Source: Heloderma charlesbogerti (Eukaryota > Chordata > Lepidosauria > Squamata > Helodermatidae). Taken from it: 64,000 bases of DNA. A program made the position numbers and the translations under genes. Below the pieces are notes generated by a model. The model did not search any database and was not told the DNA's origin. It was given only the letters and a program-made list of their open reading frames with translations. The stretch spans positions 248,001 to 312,000 of the forward strand of contig JANEZZ010002670.1 in the NCBI GenBank assembly GCA_026122225.1. Reading direction: 5' to 3'. Positions 43,473 through 54,904 of this stretch are shown here, piece by piece; within the stretch, counting starts at the first letter, position 1; the number at the start of each line of letters is the position of its first letter.

Positions 43473-44003
43473 TAGGGATGTACGAAATGTTTACCTTGCT
43501 CCATTCCGGGGCATCTACTGTCGGGGGGAGGTGCTTTGTCCCTCCCCCCAGAATCCTCCCTGACCAGCTGCACTCCATGGCGACTCCGCAAAGCCACTGG
43601 CCGGGGCCAGCCACAGCCGGAATTCTGGCCACTGCTACACCGGCTGCCATTTGCATGGCTGCCTTTCTTCGTGATAGGCTACGTAAATACTTACGTAGCC
43701 TATTACAGCAAAGAGCAGGGACGCAAATGGCGTTACGTAGCCTATCATGAAGAAAGGAAGCCATGCAAATTGCGGCTGCTACAACGGCCGCCATTTGCAG
43801 CTGCAGCAGCCAGGAGACCAGCTGGAGCCACCACCACTGCCGCCACAGGAGCTGCCGCATCCGCCACCAGGTACGCTCTGTCCCGTGGGGATTCTGCAGG
43901 GTGGCAGGGGGGGAGGCCGTTCCGCCACGGATTCCGGGTGACTGGATTCTAAAGAACTGGAGTTCTTTACCAGAGTCCATGGCAGAATTCTCTGACATCC
44001 CTA
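43473..44003 (-). mobile_element. Large compound-palindrome hAT element P6
   Basis: 531 bp, reversed. TAGGGATGTACGAAATG at the left, GAATTCTCTGACATCCCTA at the right. Flanks CGGCCAAC (43465-43472) and CAGCCAAC (44004-44011), 7 of 8 identical. One main hairpin at 43671-43710 (GATAGGCTACGTAAATACTT). It carries CCGCCATTTGCAGCTGCAGC and a GCC-rich arm near 43820-43870. Confidence 0.92.
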
Positions 44004-44011
44004 CAGCCAAC

Positions 44012-44774
44012 TTTGGGGAGGATTTAAATGAGAGATAGAGTTTTCCTTGTTTGCACCCATACACACAAGTACGAATGCGAGTGCATTTTTCCGGCAAAGC
44101 TTGCATATTCCTGACCTCGCAACTTTATTCACAAAAAGCATTAGATAGAAAAAATTGCATTTTAAAATGAGCATTTGGGGTGCAGGGGGGATACACATTA
44201 TCACTGTGATGAAATGGTATTTTGTTTGCCTGCAGTGTTGCATAAATGGCCTTTTTATGGCCGCCATTTGCATAATGTTACATTTACAGAAAAACCCAAG
44301 CCATAACTTTTTCACAAAATGGCAGCTCAGTGAGGAAACTGGAGGCCACCGGGTGCCTGCAGACAGAGCGGTGGCTTGGCCAGTGCATCCAGTAATTATG
44401 GTGGCTTGGCAAGTGGGGCCCGGGAGGCCAAGTGGGGAGACTCTATCAGACTCCACCCCCCTTTCAGACACCCACAACATCCCTAATGATATTGCCTATT
44501 CTGTAATTAATGTAAAATTTTATGTTAGTATTTGTGAAATGTATTGTTTGGGTTGTTATTGGAATGTTGTATTATTCTAGTTGACAAGTGATATGCATTC
44601 TTGCTTTTGTATTGTGAGCCATTTTGGGCATATTGTAGAAAAGCAGCATACAAATTAAAAGTGGTGGTGGTGGTGGTGATGATGATGTAGATATAACAAA
44701 GAAATATGTGGAATCCCCTTCCCCCTGTGCTGAAGCCATTGCTGTGAGACAGATTCCACTCACTGACTGGGTTT
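44012..44774. mobile_element. Partial hAT-type MITE and unassigned flank
   Basis: A right end CCCACAACATCCCTA at 44485 with inverted ATGGCCGCCATTTGCATAA sequence at 44258-44276 marks a relative of 62768-63259; its left end is not clear. 44490-44774 is unassigned except for a GGTGGTGATGAT run. Confidence 0.5.
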
Positions 44775-45186
44775 GCACAACACCCTAACCTACATTCAAT
44801 AGTTGTGTGTGGGTTGTTGAACTGTGGGTTGCTTGTTGAACCATGGGTTAATGTGTTGTCTGAACCCAAGACATTTTCTGCAGGGTGGCTTGTTAACCAT
44901 GCAATGTGGCTTATTTTTCTCAAACAAGTCACCTTGAGACCCCGTGGTTTGTTGTTTGTTTGTTTGTTTATTTACGTATTTATTTATTTATATACCGCCC
45001 AATAGCCGAAGCTCTCTGGGCGGTTGTTGGGTTTTTCAGGGTGCTTAACAAGCTATACTACATGGTTAACAAGGCACCCTGAGGAAAATGTCCTGGGTTC
45101 AGACAACACACTAACCCACAGTTCAACAAACAACCCATGGTTCAGCAACAACCCACACTCACTGGCTGTTGTGTGAACAGCCCCAA
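44775..45186. mobile_element. Palindromic MITE (GTTTGCACAACACC ends) split by a LINE tail
   Basis: Arms such as GTGGGTTGTTGAACTGTGGG (44809) are mirrored by CCCACAGTTCAACAAACAAC (45115), and GGCTTGTTAACCATG (44886) by CATGGTTAACAAGG (45061). A LINE 3' tail is inserted at 44951-45025. TSD not determined. Confidence 0.8.
44951..45025 (-). mobile_element. LINE 3' tail (L2-like), nested
   Basis: TTTATATACCGCCCAATAGC and AGCTCTCTGGGCGG, reversed 3' UTR as at 2905, with a T-rich (tail) left edge. Confidence 0.75.
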
Positions 45187-46097
45187 TGTAGTCCCAACGA
45201 AGACATGTCTCGATTATACTCTTTTCATTCACTTGCTGATGTGCCTAAGGTTGAAAAAGTGGTGAGATGAGTTACTGACAGCTAAAGATGATCACACAGA
45301 GGTAGGCAGCCCGGGGAAAGGAAGTCTTGCGACTTGGAAGATTAAGGCGGATTATAACATTTGCCAGTGTGTCACTTCGCTTTGGTGGAAGCTCGCTTGG
45401 GTGAGAAACATTCACTCAAACAGCTGTTATTTGGTTTATCAGGATTTGTTAGCAAAAGCAACAGAGGCCTGAGAGAATGAAGCTTCCAGGAGAAAACAAA
45501 GCCAATGTTTTCCTCCACAGATTTATAGACACTTTTACATGCATCCAATTAGTTGGTGACATTTACACAAGGGCCTCTGTTTACATGTTACATTTCCATC
45601 CAGCATGTGGTTGACAGTGTCACTTCTCCATGCTGTGACCTGCCTTATGTCAAGAGGCCTATTGAGTACAGCTGAAACAGTGGTTCACAATTGGTCTAAC
45701 CTGGCCAAACATTCTGATGTTCCCATCCAAATTTCAAATGGACAATTTTAAATACCTATTTTTAGCTTTGAAATGGAGTGCTGAAACAAGGATTTACATT
45801 TGGCTTGCAAGAAAGGAATGACATGTGGGACTGAACATCTTGGGCAAGGGTCAACAGTGTCATTCTGCAAACTCAAATAGCACTAGTGGAGCGCTGCCAA
45901 ATCTTTCCATTGTTCAAATGGTTATGCATTACACTTGCACAAGCAGTTGCATAAATGTAACACCCAAGCATAATGCGCAAGCAGTTCTGCAAGCATAATA
46001 GGCAACCAGTTGCATGACCAGTTGTGCAAGTGGAAAGTGCAACTGATTGTGTAACCACAGTTTCATAAATGTAACCTTCATTAGATTCTCCCCTGAT
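45187..46097. other. Unassigned stretch
   Basis: 45930-46080 is rich in TTGCATAA / TTGTGCAAG motifs that could be MITE remnants. No clear ends. Confidence 0.4.
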
Positions 46098-46690
46098 GTC
46101 AGGATTGATTCTGAGCGCATGGAGATAGTTAGCAGTTCAGACTCAGAAGGGGAACAGACAGAACTGGGGGAGGCATCTTCCCGAGTGAGTTCAGATATGG
46201 ATAGGCATGCTTCTCAGGATGTTAACACCCAGATGGCTGGGCCTGAAGCCCCCCCCCCTCCGCCTCTGTGAGAATCCAGGAGGAAGAGGAGGAGGAGGAG
46301 GAGAATGCAGGCCGTGACCTGAGGGATGCTAGACTGTGGCGCAGAGCAAAGAGGGAAAAGTTAGAGGTGGAGCTCAGATGGTCAACCCAGTTGGCTATGC
46401 GTGAGGGTCGATGTAGGGGAGCATCACTGGAAGGGAGGGGCATCCCTCCCTAAGTTATTCTAGCCAGCAAGTTCTTGTTTCAAACTGCTGGCAATGTTGT
46501 AGCTCCCATTTGCATCCCCAGTAGCCATTCGTAAATGTATGAAGCGGCTGTATTCCTTTGTAGCCTGAGAGTCTTCGAGGATTTGCATCTGCTTGATAGT
46601 GAATTAAAAGCATAAGACTGAAGCCTCTCTTCTTGTGCGTGTGCATGATGAAGGAGGGGGACAAGGGAATGTGATACATTTTGCGTAGTT
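46098..46690 (+). mobile_element. Possible solo LTR
   Basis: Begins TGTCAGGATTGATTCTGAGC, like the sequence at 19601-20124 read on minus, and encodes the same kind of acidic serine-rich stretch. AATTAAAAGCATAAGACTGA near 46603 may be the polyadenylation region. The right end and duplication are not fixed. Confidence 0.5.
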
Positions 46691-46788
46691 TGGAACCTAG
46701 TTTCCACTAGCACAACATCATTATCAGCAGCGGAATGACGCAGCTAGATACTGCCCATAAAGTTAATGTTTTACAGAGGATTGGGGAG

Positions 46789-47379
46789 TAGGGATGTTGG
46801 AGAAATCCTCCATGGACCCCAATGAGGCCGAAATCCATGGAGGATCGGATCTCCTACCTCCGCCTCCCCGCAAAGTCCTCACCGGCCGGATCATGCCTGC
46901 TGCCAGCTCTGAACCCCCAGCAATATGGCCACCATTGCCATATCGCTGGCTGGACTGATGGACTGTGGACACAAATGGTGTCCGCTACGCCATTTGCATC
47001 CCTGCTCTTTGACGTGATAGGCTACGTAAATCTTTACGTAGCCTATTGTGTGAAAAAACAGGGACACAAATGGCGTATTTGCATCCCTGTTCCCTACGCA
47101 ATAGGCTACGTAAAGATTTATGTAGCCTATCACATCAAAGAGCAGTGACATAAATGGCGTCCACTACATCAGACGCCATTTGCGTCCACAGTATGTCAGT
47201 TCAGCCAGCGATACAGCTATGGCAGCCATATCGCTGGGGCTTCGGAGCCAGCTGGCCGCTCCACAGAATCGCCACGGAGAGGAGCTGGCCAGCCAGGATT
47301 CCAGGGGGGAGGGACAGATTGCCTCCCCCCCCAGCGGACACCACAAAACGGAACGGGGTGAGTATTTCGTACACCCCTA
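46789..47379 (+). mobile_element. Large compound-palindrome hAT element P7, perfect TSD
   Basis: 591 bp from TAGGGATGTTGGAG to CGTACACCCCTA, flanked by TTGGGGAG at 46781-46788 and 47380-47387. Hairpins at 47012-47050 (GATAGGCTACGTAAATCTTT) and 47099-47134. GGTGAGT at 47357-47363. A second pair GCCATATCGCTGGC / CAGCGATAC is specific to this copy. Confidence 0.93.
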
Positions 47380-47570
47380 TTGGGGAGTGTTCTGATTTTT
47401 TTCCACCATGCTAAACAAGCTAGGGATGAATTAATCTGTCATTTTTTGTTTTTCTCAGTTTTTCATTTCTTCAGTCTTAAGTTTGATTCATCACCCACAT
47501 TTGAGAATTAAAAAAAAACAATCATGTGAAAATTCCTATGCATTTTTGTGTGCATTTCCCCTAATATTTG

Positions 47571-47705
47571 AAATCTGGTATGCAATTTTTTTATTGTGGC
47601 TTTGTATTTGATTTTAATAGTTGTTTTAATTAATGTTGCATGTGGCTGTGTGATCTGGTAAAGAAGGGTGGAAGATAAATATTTTAAATAACTAAATAAT
47701 AGATA
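47571..47705 (+). mobile_element. LINE 3' tail (L2-like), nested
   Basis: TTGATTTTAATAGTTGTTTT to AGGGTGGAAGATAAATATTT and an AATAA tail. Confidence 0.6.
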
Positions 47706-47774
47706 ATATACATCTTTCTTGCAAGAAATATTCCTAATATACTGCATTTTGAATATTATATATATATATATATA

Positions 47775-48773
47775 CAGAGTGGCCCAAAAGTAGGTATACG
47801 GTATAGTTTATTTGCATTTTATTACATTGTTTATTACATTTACATTTGTTTAACACTGTTTAATCTCGTAAGTGCTCGAAATGTATTCCATCAACGTTGC
47901 AACATTCCTCAAACCTGTCCAGAACACTGTGACACACAGTACGACACAAATTCCAGTCCACATCAATGTCCATAAATGCTTCAGCTGAGATGTGATAGTC
48001 AAATGAGGATTTTCATCTGCCCAATACACACAGTTATGCCTGTTCACGTGGCCTGACAACTTGAAAGAAGCTTCATCTGACCAGATGGTCTTATCAAGAA
48101 GGTCTGGTTCGTTAGAGATTTGGTTACGCATCATCTCACAGAATTGCAACCGACGGTCTGGGTCATCATCCAGAAGACCATGTAACAGTCTTGGACGGTA
48201 CAGCTTCAATTTCAATTTACGCATTAAGCGTTGCAAGGACATTCTAGGTATGGATAGCTGCTTAGATGCACATCATGTGGACTTTTTCGGACTGTTCACA
48301 AATGTCAGAGCAACTCTCATCTCATTTTCCTCTGTCATAGACGTCCTAGGACATCCAGATTTTGGTGCATTAGCTACTGTACCTGTTGCTTTAAATTTAT
48401 CTCTAAGACAATAAATTGTCAGACATGTTGGTGGAGGAGTGTCAGATGCTTCTTGCCATACTGTGTGCACCTGCTCGGCATTTTCAGTCTTCCAGTACTG
48501 CTTTAGAATCAGTTTTCTTTGTTCTTGACTCAAGTTCGCTGCCATCATTCACAATATCAGTAAAAAAAAATAACTAAACAACTAAACAACTGTATACCTA
48601 CTTAAGGGCCTCACTCCCCTCACTCTCTACACTTAACTGATTTAACTGTCACTCCCTGTCACTCACTCTTCCCAACTGTCATTCTGACTCTACCCACACA
48701 TCTTCTACTCACACATTCTCTCCCCCTCCCATCAACATTCTAAACAACTGTATATCTATTTTGGGGCCACCTG
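47775..48773 (-). mobile_element. Tc1/mariner-superfamily element, internally deleted
   Basis: About 1 kb. Left end CAGAGTGGCCCAAAAGTAGG after a TA-rich tract; right end CTATTTTGGGGCCACCTG. A second, inner TIR-like sequence (CTGTATACCTACTTAAGGGC) lies at 48587-48612. The transposase frame is on the minus strand. Confidence 0.85.
47850..48548 (-). pseudogene. Tc1/mariner transposase, truncated
   Basis: A cut-and-paste transposase of the DDE type. From the start at 48548 it reads MMAANLSQEQRKLILKQYW (first helix-turn-helix), then RDKFKATGTVANAPKSGCPR and MTEENEMRVAL. One in-frame TGA near 48272, probably a CGA that lost its CpG, separates this from the continuation SIPRMSLQRLMRKLKLKLYR. The first catalytic aspartate is in TIWSDEASF, followed by NRHNCVYWADENPH. 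The sequence then jumps into C-terminal coding sequence in another frame, so the region with the second and third catalytic acids is deleted. Closest in style to arthropod-type members with an N-terminal domain of unknown function; inference from motifs only. Confidence 0.85.
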
Positions 48774-48774
48774 G

Positions 48775-48814
48775 TGTATGTGTGTGTGTATGTATGTATG
48801 TGTGTGTGTGTGTA
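48775..48814 (+). repeat. (TG)n/(TATG)n microsatellite
   Basis: Mixed TG and TATG units next to the mariner right end. Confidence 0.9.
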
Positions 48815-49445
48815 TATTTTGTATATACTATACAAAATACAAAACTATACAACAATTCCCCACCCCACCCCTAGAGCGGGTTGCAAAATACGAAGTCCCT
48901 CAGGATGCATATTCAACTTTTAAAATAAAATAATATAAAATAATATCCAAGCCTCGAAAAATAAGATCGTTAACAATATCCATAAGGATTTATACCTTGC
49001 TGGTACCATCCAGCCATGTTCCAATACATTAGTGTATGAAATAAACAGTAACCAAACAGCCGTGAAAGAATCATGATTTTTACTAATATACACATTTGTG
49101 TGTTCATGTTTGTATGCATTGTTTGACTGGAGATCTCCATCGGAAAATTTGTAGAAGTGCAAATTTCATAGGATAACGCAGTTTCGGTTCACATATTGGT
49201 TCAAAGGTGGGAACACGTGCCTCCTCCATCCCTAGAACAAACCATGTTGCCACTTTCAAACCTTAAGGCTTGACACTACCAAGCAATCCTCCACTATAGC
49301 TAACTTTCTTCTTATCTGACCTTTTGAATGAACCTTCATTTCCATCTGCTTTGAAGAGGAACCATTAAGGAATGGGCTCAGATCTCAAATTATGAGAAGG
49401 TCCCTGTGACAGCTGAGATATACTTCTATGCTGTGGAGCTTCACA

Positions 49446-49640
49446 GACTCTCACAGGGGCTGTGGCTCAGTGTTAGTGCACCTGTTTTGCATGCAGAAGG
49501 TCCCAGATTCAACCTCTAGCATCTCCAGGCAGGACTAGAAAAAATTCCTGCCTGAAATACTGGAGAGCAACTGCTTTGTCGGTGCAGACCATACAGAGCT
49601 AGCATAAGGCAGCTTCATAATTCATATCAGGTCCTGTGTG
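49446..49640 (+). mobile_element. tRNA-derived SINE (type 2), fullest copy
   Basis: GGGGCTGTGGCTCAGTGTTA (A box TGGCTCAGTG), TGCATGCAGAAGGTCCCAG (anticodon arm like a tRNA-Ala), AGATTCAACCTCTAGCATC (B box, worn), then CTGGAGAGCAACTGCTTTGT and ATAAGGCAGCTTCATAAT. It has pol III promoter boxes in the right order but is not a folding tRNA gene. Confidence 0.88.
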
Positions 49641-50530
49641 TAGAACTGTAAGTCTTAATTCAGTGGATTCCTCCTTTCCATTTTGATCCAACGCACTAGA
49701 TTGTTGAGTTATCTGCAAACTCCCTAAAATGAACAAGCTTCTGGACTAAATCATGGGATCTGGGGTAAATTCAGCATTTTTGTAGCCCTTCAGTCTGATG
49801 CTTCTACTCTGCATTATGTATTCTACTTGCTCCCCCTGTTAATTTGTTTATTCATTAGCTCTCATGGCTTCTGTCCTGCATCTTCTGAGATAAATTCAGA
49901 GGCGGATGAAATGTTCTATTGCCTGATAACATCTGGGCAGGGAGGGGGGGAACAGACTGCTTGTACTGCCCTTGCAGCAGAATGGTTCAAGACTATATAT
50001 CTAGCAGAGCATTTTGGAAGAGTATATATCTAAGAGCATTTGTGCTGAGGTATTTTGTTGGGTTTTTATTATGCTTTAGTGTGATTCATGGTGTTTTGCT
50101 GAGACCGATATAGATATAGATATAGATATAGATATAGATATAGATAGTGTCATTGTTTATTCAGCACTCTTGGGGCTTCTTCAATACTAAATGGGAATAG
50201 CAGCAGGGCTGTGTGTCTCACGCAAGATTGTATGCAGAATGGACTGGGTTCTGGTGCAGAATTCCAGAGAAAGTCAGTTGTCTGTAAAGTGAATGTCTTA
50301 AATCCTGATATTCTGATATCCAGGGATGGGTTTTAGCAAGCCAAGAGCATGACCCATAACCACATGGCCAAAAAACCACATGGGGAAGCAGGGGGCTGAA
50401 TGGATCCCTCTCCCGCCGCCCCCCCCCCACAATGCACAAACCCATCCCAGCTATCCCTCACCACATTGCAGCCAGGGCAGGATCCAGATTTGACAGGGGC
50501 GGTGGACAAAGTGCTCCCCTCTGGTGGAAC
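49641..50530. other. Unassigned stretch with a hexanucleotide repeat
   Basis: No recognised family apart from the ATATAG array at 50107-50147. Confidence 0.4.
50107..50147 (+). repeat. (ATATAG)n microsatellite
   Basis: About six and a half hexanucleotide units. Confidence 0.95.
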
Positions 50531-50735
50531 CAGAGGCTGGTGGCTCTGATTTAGGTGGGGCTGAGAATCCATTCTGAGTTTCAGTAAGAAGCAGTCAGAA
50601 CTCTAAAGGGGTTATCCAAGGTGCTGAACCCTAGCCCCAAAATAGGTTCAGCACCTTGAGAGTTCTGGCTGGTTTTGACTAAAACCCAGAGTGGATAAGC
50701 AACCCCACCAAAATCAGAGCCAACAGCCTCCACTG
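50531..50735. mobile_element. hAT-type palindromic MITE (TAGTGGAGGCTGG family)
   Basis: CAGAGGCTGGTGGCTCTGAT to CCAACAGCCTCCACTG, with AGAACTCTAAAGGGGTTAT and GAGAGTTCTGGCTGG in the middle. TSD not visible. Confidence 0.85.
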
Positions 50736-51561
50736 ACCCCTTTTCTGTCAGTGGTCCCTGGTGGGCTTACCTGACACTGGGAGGGGGTACCAACAACACT
50801 CCAAGCAGCACTGGTCAATAAGGTCAAACCACCAATTTAATTCCCCACAATGCCCCAGAGAAACACTGTATCAGAACACTGTGGGAAATTAAAATGGAGG
50901 CTAGACCCAAATGACTGGGGCTGGAGCGCTGGGCTGGAAACATATATTAAAGGGGGGGGGTCAAAGCAGACATTGGGTTGGGCCTTGCAAGGGGGGCGAA
51001 GCCCTGACAGCTCCTCAAGGATGACAGGTGATGAAGCCAGCCCTGACTGAAGTGCCCTGGTTATTACTCAGAAGAAGAAGCCCATGTGTGCCTCGTGTAT
51101 CGTCATCCAGCCATCTTGGTCCTGTGTGGAGGCAGGTCATGCCCCAACCTCCATGTATTAAAATGCCCCACATGCATGGATCCAACACATGTACACCTGA
51201 ATGCACATAAGCTGCTTTATACACGATCTGCTACTCTGGAAAATGGAGGGTCCCAGACTGTGCATACGGGGGCCTTCTGTGTTCAGGTGGATATGCAAAG
51301 GCCCCATGCAAAAGTGACCTTTGAACATGTGGAGGTAGCAGACAGGGCCAGCAAGCACAATCCTGGTCCCCAAACACAAACACAAACACACACACACATT
51401 TGTGACTTAATAGGGCTTTACTGTCGGTTAGCTAGACATTAATTACTGTAAGCATTCAGCATGTGGTTAAATCAAGTGGGGCAGACAATATATTTTTTTA
51501 ATAAAATTGAATGGCAAAAGATTACTAGTCATGACTGTGGAGGACATGACTTTGACAATAA
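50736..51561. other. Unassigned stretch
   Basis: Overlapping short frames at 51015-51442 carry no known motif. A CA-rich patch is at 51375-51398. Confidence 0.4.
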
Positions 51562-51589
51562 TCTTCTATATATATAAAAGTCAAAAATT

Positions 51590-52036
51590 GTGTGTGGGTT
51601 TGTGTGTTTGCGGCTGGCTGCAGAGCCATCTGTAATACAGGGAATAAGGGGGAGCTGCCCTGGGTGTAATCACACTGTAGGGGCCCACAGAGCCTGTCAT
51701 TTGGGCCCTACAGTTGCTGCCCCTTTTACTTCACATTCTCACTTGCCAGAGTGTATGACAGGAGTCACTGGTTACATTATTACTTTGTTTATACTTTCCC
51801 TTACTAACAAGTACACTCTCTCAATCATGGTACAGGCCAGGTTTCTGATTTCAGCTACCCGTCATCCTATTGGCCATCTTTCATTCTATTGGTCTCTCCA
51901 TTCACTCTGACTTCCTTCACCTTGGATTGGCTGGCCGCCATTTGTTCCCTCCCCTTTACTCATGGTTACTTTTCTGACTGTGGAGAGCTTTTAGTTTCTC
52001 TCCCCTGTTCCTGCTCTATCCAGCGAGCAAGCAAAG
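51590..52036 (+). repeat. Helitron internal direct repeat, copy 1
   Basis: Pairs with 52270-52712. Long shared runs include GCCCTACAGTTGCTGCCCCT and AGAGTGTATGACAGGAGTCA. Differences are scattered substitutions and small indels. Confidence 0.92.
51869..51930. promoter_or_regulatory. Three inverted CCAAT boxes in the Helitron
   Basis: ATTGG occurs at 51869, 51888 and 51926 (spacing 19 and 38 bp), followed by GGCCGCCATTTG. Multiple spaced CCAAT boxes are the layout of NF-Y-driven promoters. Promoter activity is an inference. Confidence 0.5.
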
Positions 52037-52269
52037 TAGTGTTAAATATCTTTACCCCTTTCAGTGCCAGATGTATCTGTTGGTAGGGTGTGATTAACAC
52101 TAATGTGAAATGTGGTGCGGTGTGTGCTTGCCTCTCTGAGGGGCCGGGATGACACAGTGGAGTGGAGACTTGGGGCTTTATTCATAAAAGAGTGAACTGG
52201 GGGGAATTGAGAAGGCAATTGCAAAATGAAGGGCAAAATAGTGGAGCTTTACGTGTAGCTGAATTGAAG

Positions 52270-52712
52270 ATTTTGGGGTTTGTGTGTCTGTGGCTGGCTG
52301 CAGGGCTGTCTGTAAGACAGGGCATAAAGGGGAGCTGCCCTGGGCCTAATCACACTGCAGGGGCCACTGAGCCTGCCATTTGGGCCCTACAGTTGCTGCC
52401 CCTTTTACTTCACATTCTCACTTGCCAGAGTGTATGACAGGAGTCACTAGGTTACATTATTACTTTGTTTATACTTTCCCTTACTACATCTACACCATCT
52501 CAATCATGGTACAGGCCAGGTTTCTGATTTAGGCTTTTAGTCATCTTATTGGCCATCTTTCATTCTATTGGTCTCTCTCCCATTCACTCTGACTTCCTTC
52601 ACCTTGGATTGGCTGGCCGCCGTTTGTCCCCCCCCCCTTTACTCATGGTTTCTTTTCCAACTGTGCAGAGCATTTAGTTTGTCTCCCCTGTTCCTGCAAT
52701 ATCCAGCAAGGA
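52270..52712 (+). repeat. Helitron internal direct repeat, copy 2
   Basis: Second copy; lacks the TATATA-rich terminus. It keeps ATTGG at 52548, 52567 and 52608 and GGCCGCCGTTTG. Confidence 0.92.
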
Positions 52713-52983
52713 AGCCTCTGTTGAACATTTTAATAGTGGTATGAGATTCAGTGTGGATTATATTGTAGTAGTGCTTACAGATTCAGTCTCTTGCATTTTT
52801 AGTAGTGTTTTTTTATTCAATCTGCTTATTATAATTGTACTTTTTTAATCAAGTCTGGTGGATTCAACTTTTCACCTTTCTTATGGGGCCTTTCCGAGAA
52901 GCGTAAACCTACCTTAATGTGTTTCTAACAAATAGGGCCTATGACAAAATTACATCCAGGGCAACACTGGGTATATCAGCTAG

Positions 52984-54338
52984 TAAAATATGCAAAGGGA
53001 TCTTGTGTTAGGACTGGGCCATGGGCAGTCAGGGGAGCTGGGATCCATGGGAGGAGCCTGCAGCCAGGACCAACCAGGAGACAGGCTAGGGGTGAAAAAC
53101 AGAAGTCAGGATGCAGGGAGATACCAGAGCTCAGGAAGACCATGTGGGCCAAGGAAGGCTTGACAACAGGAAGCCCTCTTATACTCTTTCCTGTACAGAA
53201 GGATCTAAGGGCCAGCCTGGATGGGTGGAGTCAGTCTAAGACCTGAAGGTACTTCCCCAAGTATCTGCCACCTGATATTTCTGGGCAAATCCTAAAAGCC
53301 TTCAAAATATTGTAGTGGCTGTTAAGTGACCCCCTTTGTAGACTTAATTGCTTTGCTAAGGGGTACTGAGGATCAGCAGATGTCTGGAAAGCTTGATGGA
53401 TACCTGCTCACTGGTTTTGTCCTAGCATGAACATTGATGGTTGGTGGTTACTATATTTGACATACTGCAGTGTACTATTGCTCATGAAGAACTGCTGAGA
53501 CCTTCAGACTAAAACTTTATTGAACAAAATAGCACAGTCATCTATCTTAGCTTGCAACTCTGTGTGCCTTTCTCTACTAATCCTCACTTCCCTGTGTGAG
53601 AGCTTCCTTCTCTTAAAGTGTCACTCAAATGCACTTTCTGAAGCATCCCTTTTCATAGGTCATTATACCCACTAATTGGTGAGGTGAGGGTTTTGAGAAA
53701 GAGTGGTGACAAGCTGTGTAGACAGCAAGGAAGAAAGAGGTCCATGTCCCACTTCTGGCCTGAAGAAGGAACGGGGGGACAGGGGAGACTTCCAGGTGGC
53801 TGATGCTTGCTTTGGGAAAAGTGATGCAAAAGTTAGGACCCAGTGTGTATATTTGTAAATAAACAGATATCACAAAAATGCCATCAGTCTCCAGTGTGCT
53901 CTGATCCATAGGGAAGCTAAACCTTGTAGTTCAGCCCCTGGAACTGTCATGGTCCCAGCCAGATACATACGACCAGTTCAGCGGGGAAAGCTGTCACATC
54001 CTAGCTCCAAATTCTTACCGAGACACATACCTAAAGGATAGGGTAACCAGGTGTCCAACTTTACAGCAGGCAGCCCTCTGTTTTGGACAGCTGGTAGAGG
54101 ACACCTCTGTATTCGTAGGTGTCCTCTATTGAATGGGCTATCCAGTCCAAGTCTGATTTAAGGTGATATTCTGATATTAAGAATTATGAGGAAAAATGGG
54201 GGAAACCCTGAAGTTGTCCATCCACAGCACACATGGACAGCAAACTGAGCAAGTCACACAGGTCGGCTAGCCTGTCTTCTCCACTATGGTAAATGTCTTT
54301 TATTTCTATTTATGTAGAAGTTCTTATTTCAAATCTGC
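52984..54338. other. Unassigned stretch
   Basis: No repeat family or conserved frame recognised. Confidence 0.4.
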
Positions 54339-54346
54339 AGCTATAC

Positions 54347-54750
54347 TAGAGATGCTGGAGAAATTCAAGATGGACTAAAATGAACTTGGATTTCTAAGAA
54401 TCCAACCTGTGGAATCCTCTTGCAGAGCAAATCCCTCAGCTTGCACAGAGTCTGTGGACTTTCGGATTTATTTTTTTAAAAAACTTTCCTGAAATTTGTG
54501 CATACTTATTCATGGGAAAACACACATGTTTCTGCTGAGGAAAAGTTGAATGCAGTGGGAGACAATGCGCTAAACATTACGTACTGAGGTAAATTATGTA
54601 AATTGTTACAAAACCTCTTACATAATTCTTTGCATACTTTTCCGCGTGATGGAAAAAAGAAAATTTGCATCCATCTGTGAGTGGACGACGGAACAAAAAG
54701 CGCCTGACAATCCGCAAAAGAACAGATCTTACATCGTTCATGCATCCCTA
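54347..54750 (-). mobile_element. hAT-type MITE with 8-bp TSD
   Basis: 404 bp from TAGAGATGCTGGAG to TCATGCATCCCTA, flanks AGCTATAC (54339-54346) and ACCTATAC (54751-54758), 7 of 8 identical. Opposite orientation to 4671-5047. Confidence 0.9.
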
Positions 54751-54904
54751 ACCTATACATATAAATTTGCACATGGAAATGTTATGCAAATTGGTGTCTC
54801 CTTTTAGGGTGATTGGCCACCCCACTAAAGGCTGTCTTAGCAGAGAGTTCATAGGACCCAAGAGATCTGCATGCCCCAGTGGAACTCACTGATTCATGGG
54901 GGGA

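Larger units (their letters stand above)
47421..49234 (+). mobile_element. hAT-type MITE hosting a LINE tail and a Tc1/mariner copy
   Basis: Left TAGGGATGAATTAATCTGTC, right GCCTCCTCCATCCCTA, with flanks AAACAAGC (47413-47420) and GAACAAAC (49235-49242), 6 of 8 identical. The MITE itself (family of 18744-19206) is interrupted by 47571-47705, 47775-48773 and an unassigned stretch to about 49070. Confidence 0.82.
51562..52983 (+). mobile_element. Non-autonomous Helitron with a duplicated internal segment
   Basis: Helitrons transpose by rolling circle, begin with TC, end with CTAG after a short hairpin, and insert between A and T without a duplication. Here: host A at 51561, start TCTTCTATATATATAAAAGT, end hairpin CCAGGGCAACACTGGG and then TATATCAGCTAG, host T at 52984. 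1422 bp. No Rep/helicase frame is present, so it needs a partner element. Two similar copies of a segment of about 450 bp lie inside (51590-52036 and 52270-52712). Confidence 0.88.

Noticed and set aside
43462..44106. 214-codon minus-strand frame
   Set aside because: It lies across P6 and its flank; the apparent repeats (RLRKYLRSL) are translations of the GATAGGCTACGTAAA hairpins.
49446..49640. Possible tRNA-Ala gene
   Set aside because: A and B boxes are worn and no cloverleaf acceptor stem closes; the downstream body is shared with other SINE copies.
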